Part shown: positions 6,772 to 11,097 of the stretch, piece by piece
Layout: each line of letters starts with the position of its first letter
Numbering within the stretch: the first letter of the stretch is position 1
Origin: Candidatus Zhuqueibacterota bacterium
GTDB taxonomy: Bacteria; SM23-31; B21-G16
Assembly (NCBI GenBank): GCA_003644825.1
Contig: QNDJ01000020.1
Location: forward strand, 1 to 11,097
DNA length: 11,097 nucleotides
Reading direction: 5' to 3'
Notes under the pieces: generated by a model
What the model was told of the DNA's origin: nothing
Database searches by the model: none
The model's input: only the letters and a program-made list of their open reading frames with translations
Made by a program: the position numbers and the translations under genes

Positions 6772-7845
6772 ATGCCAGAAGAAGATCAACAAGAAAAAAC
6801 AGAAAGAGCAACACCTAAACGAAGAGAAGAAGCAAGAAAAAAGGGAAATGTTGCTAAAAGCATTGAGATTAATTCGTCGGCTGTTTTATTAGCTTTATTA
6901 TTATTTTTCAAGTTTATGGGTGGTTATGTATACAGGCAGGTATCTTATTATTCTCAGCTATTGTTTGAAAATTTTGGAACTATGTATGTGAACCGTGATA
7001 ATTTACCGGGTTATATACAATTAGGAGGTATTGTCGTAGCAAAAATAATAGGACCGGTAATATTAACCCTACTGGTAGTTAGTCTTATTTCGAATTTTGC
7101 TCAGGTTGGTCCTATGCTTACTTTTGAGCCACTAATACCAAAGTTCGATAAACTTAATCCTTTTTCGGGTTTTAAGAAAATACTTTTTTCCAGAAGGTCT
7201 TTAGAAGAGTTAGTAAAAAATATTTTCAAGATATTGTTAATCGGGCTTATTGCATATTTAACAATAAAAGGTGATGTAAAAGAATATATACCATTAATGG
7301 ATAAAGCTCCCTCGCAAATATTTAAATTTGTTACCTATGAGACTTTTAAAGTTGGTTTAAGGATAGCACTGGTATTACTTGCCCTATCTATATTTGATTA
7401 TATGTTTCAAAGATGGGAATATGAACGAAGTATAATGATGACAAAACAGGAGGTAAAAGAAGAATACAAACAACTTGAAGGAGACCCTCATATTAAGGCA
7501 AGAATAAGAAGTATTCAGAGGGAAATGGCAAGAAGAAGAATGATAAGAGAAATTCCAGAGGCAGATGTTGTTATAACGAACCCAACAGAAATTGCTGTTG
7601 CCCTGAAGTATGATTCTAATGAAATGGAAGCCCCTACTGTTGTTGCTAAAGGAAAAGGAAAAATCGCAGAAAAAATTAAAAAGATTGCTATTGAAAATGA
7701 TATTCCAATTGTTGAAAACAAACCATTAGCACAGGCATTGTATAAAGCTACAGAAATAGGTGATGAAATCCCTGAGGAATTTTTCCAGGCTGTAGCTGAA
7801 GTTTTAGCTTATGTTTATAAACTTAAGAATAAAAAGGTAGCGTAG
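6772..7845 (+). CDS. flhB: Flagellar type III export switch protein FlhB
   Basis: A 357-residue membrane protein that switches export from rod/hook to filament substrates. The N-terminus EKTERATPKRREEARKKGNV (8-27) is the family's charged signature. Four membrane segments lie at about 33-50, 85-108, 150-165 and 190-210. A cytoplasmic domain follows, with the self-cleavage site N270-P-T-E in VVITNPTEIAVALKY; cleavage between N270 and P271 is known for the family. Further conserved parts are APTVVAKGKG (283-292) and IPIVENKPLAQALY (309-322). Length is normal. ATG 6772 lies 7 bases after the fliR stop and lacks a visible ribosome binding site, so coupling to fliR is likely. Confidence 0.97.
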   Translation: MPEEDQQEKTERATPKRREEARKKGNVAKSIEINSSAVLLALLLFFKFMGGYVYRQVSYYSQLLFENFGTMYVNRDNLPGYIQLGGIVVAKIIGPVILTLLVVSLISNFAQVGPMLTFEPLIPKFDKLNPFSGFKKILFSRRSLEELVKNIFKILLIGLIAYLTIKGDVKEYIPLMDKAPSQIFKFVTYETFKVGLRIALVLLALSIFDYMFQRWEYERSIMMTKQEVKEEYKQLEGDPHIKARIRSIQREMARRRMIREIPEADVVITNPTEIAVALKYDSNEMEAPTVVAKGKGKIAEKIKKIAIENDIPIVENKPLAQALYKATEIGDEIPEEFFQAVAEVLAYVYKLKNKKVA

Positions 7846-7849
7846 AATT

Positions 7850-9931
7850 ATGGAAGCTGTTCAGAACCCGACAAATCCTATTTATAAGGCTTTAACTCAG
7901 AATAGTGATATTATTATTGCAATTGCTGTTATAGTAATACTGGTACTGATGATTATACCCTTACCTACCTGGACCCTTGATATTCTATTGACGATGAACA
8001 TTACCTTTGCGATTGTTGTGTTAATGGTTGCTCTGTATATTGTGAAACCTCTTGATCTGGCTGTATTCCCTGGTCTTCTTCTTATTTTAACATTATTTAG
8101 ATTGGCTCTAAATGTAGCATCAACCCGATTGATACTGGGGCAGGCTTATGCTGGGAAAGTTATCGAAGCTTTTGGAACATACGTTGTCAAAGGGAACTAT
8201 ATTGTAGGGTTTATTATTTTCCTTTTACTTGTTATAATAAATTTTCTTGTAATAGTAAAAGGCGCAGGAAGAATTGCAGAAGTTGCGGCAAGGTTCGTTC
8301 TTGATGCAATGCCAGGTAAACAGATGGCTATAGATGCAGACCTTAATGCAGGAATAATTACTGATGAGGAAGCAAGGCAGAGAAGAATGGAAATCGGCAA
8401 AGAAGCAGAATTTTATGGCGCTATGGATGGAGCAAGTAAATTCGTCAGAGGTGATGCAATTGCAGGATTAATTATAACCGGTATCAATATTATAGGTGGT
8501 TTTCTGATAGGGGTAGCTCAATTGGGTTTATCTTTTTCTGAAGCGATCCAGACTTATACTCGTTTGACCATTGGAGATGGTCTTGTTTCCCAGATACCGG
8601 CTCTTGTTATTTCAACTTCTGCAGGTATGGTTGTAACAAGAGCTGCAACAGAAGCTAATCTCGGTTATGATTTACAAAAGCAGATTTTAGCTCAACCAAA
8701 AGCTCTGTTTATAGCAGCAGGAGCCCTGTTGTTTTTTGGAATTGCTCCTGGATTACCTTTGCTTCCTTTTTTAATGCTTGCAGTTATTGCAGGCGTGCTT
8801 GGATATTTTAGCAGACAGGATATTCTTGAAAGGAAAAGAAAAGAAATTGAAAGAGAAGCACCACCACCTGAAGCAGAAGAGAGGGTTGAAAGTTATCTGC
8901 AGGTTGACCCCCTTGAACTTGAAATCGGGTATGGATTGATTCCCCTTGTTGATGTTGAACAGGGCGGAGACCTATTAGGAAGGATAACTACTCTTAGAAA
9001 ACAGGTGGCTCTGGATATAGGTATTATAGTTCCACCTATTAGAATAAGAGATAACATTCAACTCGGTTCCAATAGTTATGTAATCAAAATAAAAGGTATT
9101 GAGGTAGCAAAAGGAGAAATTATGCCAGGATACTATCTGGCAATGAACCCCGGTACCGTTGAAAAAGAAATAGAAGGAATTAAAACAACCGAGCCTGCTT
9201 TTGGTTTACCTGCTTACTGGATAACTGAAGAACAGAAGGAACAGGCTGAACTTGCGGGGTATACTGTTGTTGAAGCTTCAGCAGTAATTGCTACCCATTT
9301 AATGGAGATAATTAAGGCTAATGCTGACCAGATTCTCGGCAGGCAGGACACTCAGACCCTGTTAAACAATCTTAAAGCTGATTATCCTGCAGTTGTTGAT
9401 GAACTTGTTCCTGGACTGCTTTCAGTGGGAGCGGTTCAGAAGGTTTTACAGAATTTGTTGAGAGAAAAAATTCCTATTCGAGACCTTGTAACAATTCTGG
9501 AAGCCCTGGGTGATTATGCACCTACTACAAAAGATGTAGATGCTCTAACAGAGGCTGTCAGACAGCGGTTGAGTAAAGTAATTACAAATTTATACAAAGA
9601 CGAAGAAGGCAAAATCCATGCTATAACTCTTGACCCTGCAATAGAGAATCAGATAGAAAATGCAATTAAAGAGGCTACGTCTACTGGTGTTCCGGTTACT
9701 TTACCACCGGGTACAATGAAAAAAATTATCGATGATTTTTCAAGAGATATAGAGGAAATGATATCAAAAGGATATACACCACTTGTTGTTACAAATCCGA
9801 GAATAAGGCTATACCTGAGGAGATTGATAGAACCAGTATTTCCAAATTTAATGGTAATTTCAACAAGTGAAATTACTCCAACGGTCCAAATTGAATCTAT
9901 AGGAGGTGAAAGCACAGAAAATGCGGATTAA
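7850..9931 (+). CDS. flhA: Flagellar type III export protein FlhA
   Basis: A 693-residue protein of the FHIPEP family, of normal length. The N-terminal half has about eight membrane segments (between 20 and 320). It holds LFRLALNVASTRLIL (82-96) and the diagnostic loop GAGRIAEVAARFVLDAMPGK (138-157) continuing to AIDADLNAG (160-168). A charged linker (about 322-350, Glu/Arg-rich with PPPEAEE) leads to the cytoplasmic domain, which forms a nonameric ring that receives substrates and chaperones. YTPLVVTNPRIRLYLRRLIE near the C-terminus is typical. ATG 7850 is 4 bases after the flhB stop with a modest AAAAAGG (7831-7837). The 3' end overlaps flhF by 11 bases. Confidence 0.98.
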   Translation: MEAVQNPTNPIYKALTQNSDIIIAIAVIVILVLMIIPLPTWTLDILLTMNITFAIVVLMVALYIVKPLDLAVFPGLLLILTLFRLALNVASTRLILGQAYAGKVIEAFGTYVVKGNYIVGFIIFLLLVIINFLVIVKGAGRIAEVAARFVLDAMPGKQMAIDADLNAGIITDEEARQRRMEIGKEAEFYGAMDGASKFVRGDAIAGLIITGINIIGGFLIGVAQLGLSFSEAIQTYTRLTIGDGLVSQIPALVISTSAGMVVTRAATEANLGYDLQKQILAQPKALFIAAGALLFFGIAPGLPLLPFLMLAVIAGVLGYFSRQDILERKRKEIEREAPPPEAEERVESYLQVDPLELEIGYGLIPLVDVEQGGDLLGRITTLRKQVALDIGIIVPPIRIRDNIQLGSNSYVIKIKGIEVAKGEIMPGYYLAMNPGTVEKEIEGIKTTEPAFGLPAYWITEEQKEQAELAGYTVVEASAVIATHLMEIIKANADQILGRQDTQTLLNNLKADYPAVVDELVPGLLSVGAVQKVLQNLLREKIPIRDLVTILEALGDYAPTTKDVDALTEAVRQRLSKVITNLYKDEEGKIHAITLDPAIENQIENAIKEATSTGVPVTLPPGTMKKIIDDFSRDIEEMISKGYTPLVVTNPRIRLYLRRLIEPVFPNLMVISTSEITPTVQIESIGGESTENAD
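9901..9907 (+). promoter_or_regulatory. Ribosome binding site for flhF inside flhA
   Basis: AGGAGGT lies within the last codons of flhA, 13 bases before ATG 9921. The spacing is longer than usual. The GTG at 9906, which would lengthen FlhF by five residues, overlaps this site and so cannot be served by it. Confidence 0.65.
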
Positions 9932-11072
9932 AAAATTTACTGCTCCAACTATGAAAGAAGCAATTGCTCAGATGAAAAAGGAACTTGGAGATGATGCAGT
10001 GGTTCTCAAATCAGAAAAAATTAATAAAGGTGGAATCTTCGATTTTTTTGGTAAAGAACTTATTGAAATTACTGCTGCTAAAGATGAACCAAAGGCTAAA
10101 TCTCCTTATCCTTCCCGAAATCTTTATTCTTCAAGAATAAATTTTAATACCAATACCGAAGGCATTAAAAAGGAGCTTAATGACCTGAGTATTAGTATGT
10201 TGAAGGAAGAGATTAAAGAGATAAAAAATGAAATGAGTAGAATGAGTGATCTCCTTAAATACAGGGATATGCCAAACCTGCCAGAAAATTTAATCCTGGT
10301 TTTAAAACAGCTACTGGAAAATGAAGTTGAAGAGAGAATCGCAAAAAAATTAATTGAAGGAATACATTATCAGTTGAAGGGTGATGATTACAATAACCTG
10401 AAGCTAATTTTAGACCTGTTATTAAAGAAAATTTCATCCCTTATAAAAGTTGTTCCAGAAAATAATCTTCCGAGGTCTGAGCCTAAAACTATAGCTTTAA
10501 TTGGGCCTACAGGAGTTGGTAAAACAACAACAATTGCCAAGTTAGCAACAAAAAATAAACTGATAAACAGAAAAAAGGTGGGTTTAATTTCAATTGATAC
10601 ATTTAGAATAGCTGCTGTTGAACAGTTAAAAACTTTTGCAAATATTGCTGAAATACCATTAAAAGTGGTGTATACACCAGATGAAATGATTAATGCTGTT
10701 TCTGAAATGAAAGATATGGAATTGATTTATATTGATACAACAGGAAGAAGTCAAAAAGATACACCAAGATTGAAAGAAATAAAAAAATTTCTGGAGATGA
10801 TTCATCCTGATGAAGTTCATCTTGTGATTTCGATGACTTCCAAATTGAAAGATATAATGGATGTTGTAGAAAAATTCGGGATAATAACTTATAACAGATT
10901 GTTGTTTACAAAATTAGATGAGACTACAAACCTTGGAGCAGCATTAAGTGTTATTACCCGGATTAAAAAGCCATTATCCTATTTGTCAACAGGCCAGAAT
11001 GTTCCGGATGATATTGAAAAGGTTAATCCTGATAAACTTGCAAGAATGATGGTAAGGAGAGAGTTTTTATGA
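9921..11072 (+). CDS. flhF: Flagellar biosynthesis SRP-type GTPase FlhF
   Basis: A 383-residue GTPase related to Ffh and FtsY that controls flagellar placement and early basal-body assembly. The N-terminus MRIKKFTAPTMKEAIAQMKK followed by ELGDDAVVLKSEK is the FlhF B-domain signature. A variable linker with a coiled-coil-like segment (about 88-115, Glu/Lys/Met-rich) and an N-domain helical bundle (about 120-180) follow. The G domain shows G1 GPTGVGKTTT (195-204), DTFRIAAVEQLKTFA (226-240), G3 DTTGRS (272-277, where DTAGRS is more common), G4 TKLDET (330-335) and GQNVPDDIE (358-366). The start is ATG 9921, 11 bases inside flhA. The stop overlaps the flhG start. Confidence 0.96.
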   Translation: MRIKKFTAPTMKEAIAQMKKELGDDAVVLKSEKINKGGIFDFFGKELIEITAAKDEPKAKSPYPSRNLYSSRINFNTNTEGIKKELNDLSISMLKEEIKEIKNEMSRMSDLLKYRDMPNLPENLILVLKQLLENEVEERIAKKLIEGIHYQLKGDDYNNLKLILDLLLKKISSLIKVVPENNLPRSEPKTIALIGPTGVGKTTTIAKLATKNKLINRKKVGLISIDTFRIAAVEQLKTFANIAEIPLKVVYTPDEMINAVSEMKDMELIYIDTTGRSQKDTPRLKEIKKFLEMIHPDEVHLVISMTSKLKDIMDVVEKFGIITYNRLLFTKLDETTNLGAALSVITRIKKPLSYLSTGQNVPDDIEKVNPDKLARMMVRREFL

Positions 11073-11097
11073 TTAAGGACCAGGCATTTCAGCTGAG
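11069..11097 (+). CDS. flhG: Start of flagellar number regulator FlhG (cut off by window end)
   Basis: ATG 11069 overlaps the flhF stop (ATGA) and follows AAGGAG (11054-11059) by 9 bases. Nine complete codons read MIKDQAFQL, and the next codon begins AG. FlhG (YlxH/FleN), a MinD-like ATPase, normally starts with a short helix carrying DQAxxLR that stimulates the FlhF GTPase; DQAFQL fits. The ATPase domain lies beyond the window, so the call rests on this motif, the ribosome binding site and the invariant flhF-flhG order. Confidence 0.85.

Noticed and set aside
9906-9923. GTG start for flhF five codons upstream of ATG 9921
   Set aside because: It overlaps the ribosome binding site itself, and the ATG start gives the canonical MRIKKF N-terminus.
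1-11097. Possibility of an accessory or undescribed system in the window
   Set aside because: Every stretch longer than about 50 bases is explained by a recognised flagellar gene; no foreign gene, repeat array or unexplained intergenic structure was seen.

Overview
The window lies inside one long flagellar operon. It carries fourteen genes, all on the + strand, packed almost without gaps: the end of flbD, then motA, motB, fliL, fliM, a two-domain fliN/fliY, fliO, fliP, fliQ, fliR, flhB, flhA, flhF and the first codons of flhG. Every gene is recognisable from family motifs, and the only gene-free stretches are a few tens of bases long. No RNA gene, mobile element, CRISPR array, inverted-repeat terminator or convincing internal promoter was seen.

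The DNA is AT-rich by eye, codons favour A and T, several genes have strong Shine-Dalgarno sequences (AGGAGG type), and one gene starts at TTG. This style and the order flbD-motAB-fliL-fliM-fliN/Y-fliOPQR-flhB-flhA-flhF-flhG fit a low-GC Bacillota lineage such as Clostridia or Halanaerobiales. The same order is known in spirochaetes and Thermotogae, so the assignment is an inference. The transmembrane segment of MotB resembles sodium-type (PomB-like) stators, which would suit a halophile, alkaliphile or marine/anaerobic thermophile, but this is not proven.

Region by region: bases 1-2343 form a stator module. FlbD (SwrD family) is linked to motor power in Bacillus, MotA/MotB form the ion channel, and FliL is the stator-associated membrane protein. 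Bases 2358-4361 encode the switch/C-ring proteins FliM, with a CheY-binding N-terminus, and FliY, a CheC-like domain joined by an acidic linker to a FliN/SpoA domain. Bases 4375-9931 encode the type III export gate: FliO (assembly factor), FliP, FliQ, FliR, FlhB (with the NPTE self-cleavage site) and FlhA. Bases 9921 to the end encode FlhF (SRP-type GTPase) and the start of FlhG (its MinD-like ATPase regulator), which set flagellar number and position.

The genes would be co-expressed to build and power one organelle. Gene junctions are short gaps or 4-11 base overlaps, so translational coupling is likely in the fliO-fliP, flhA-flhF and flhF-flhG pairs. I see no previously undescribed system here. 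The points worth a second look are details: the single intact phosphatase-like motif in FliY, the sodium-type look of MotB, the flbD-motAB-fliL linkage, and very weak ribosome binding sites in front of the two single-copy export components, fliR and flhB.
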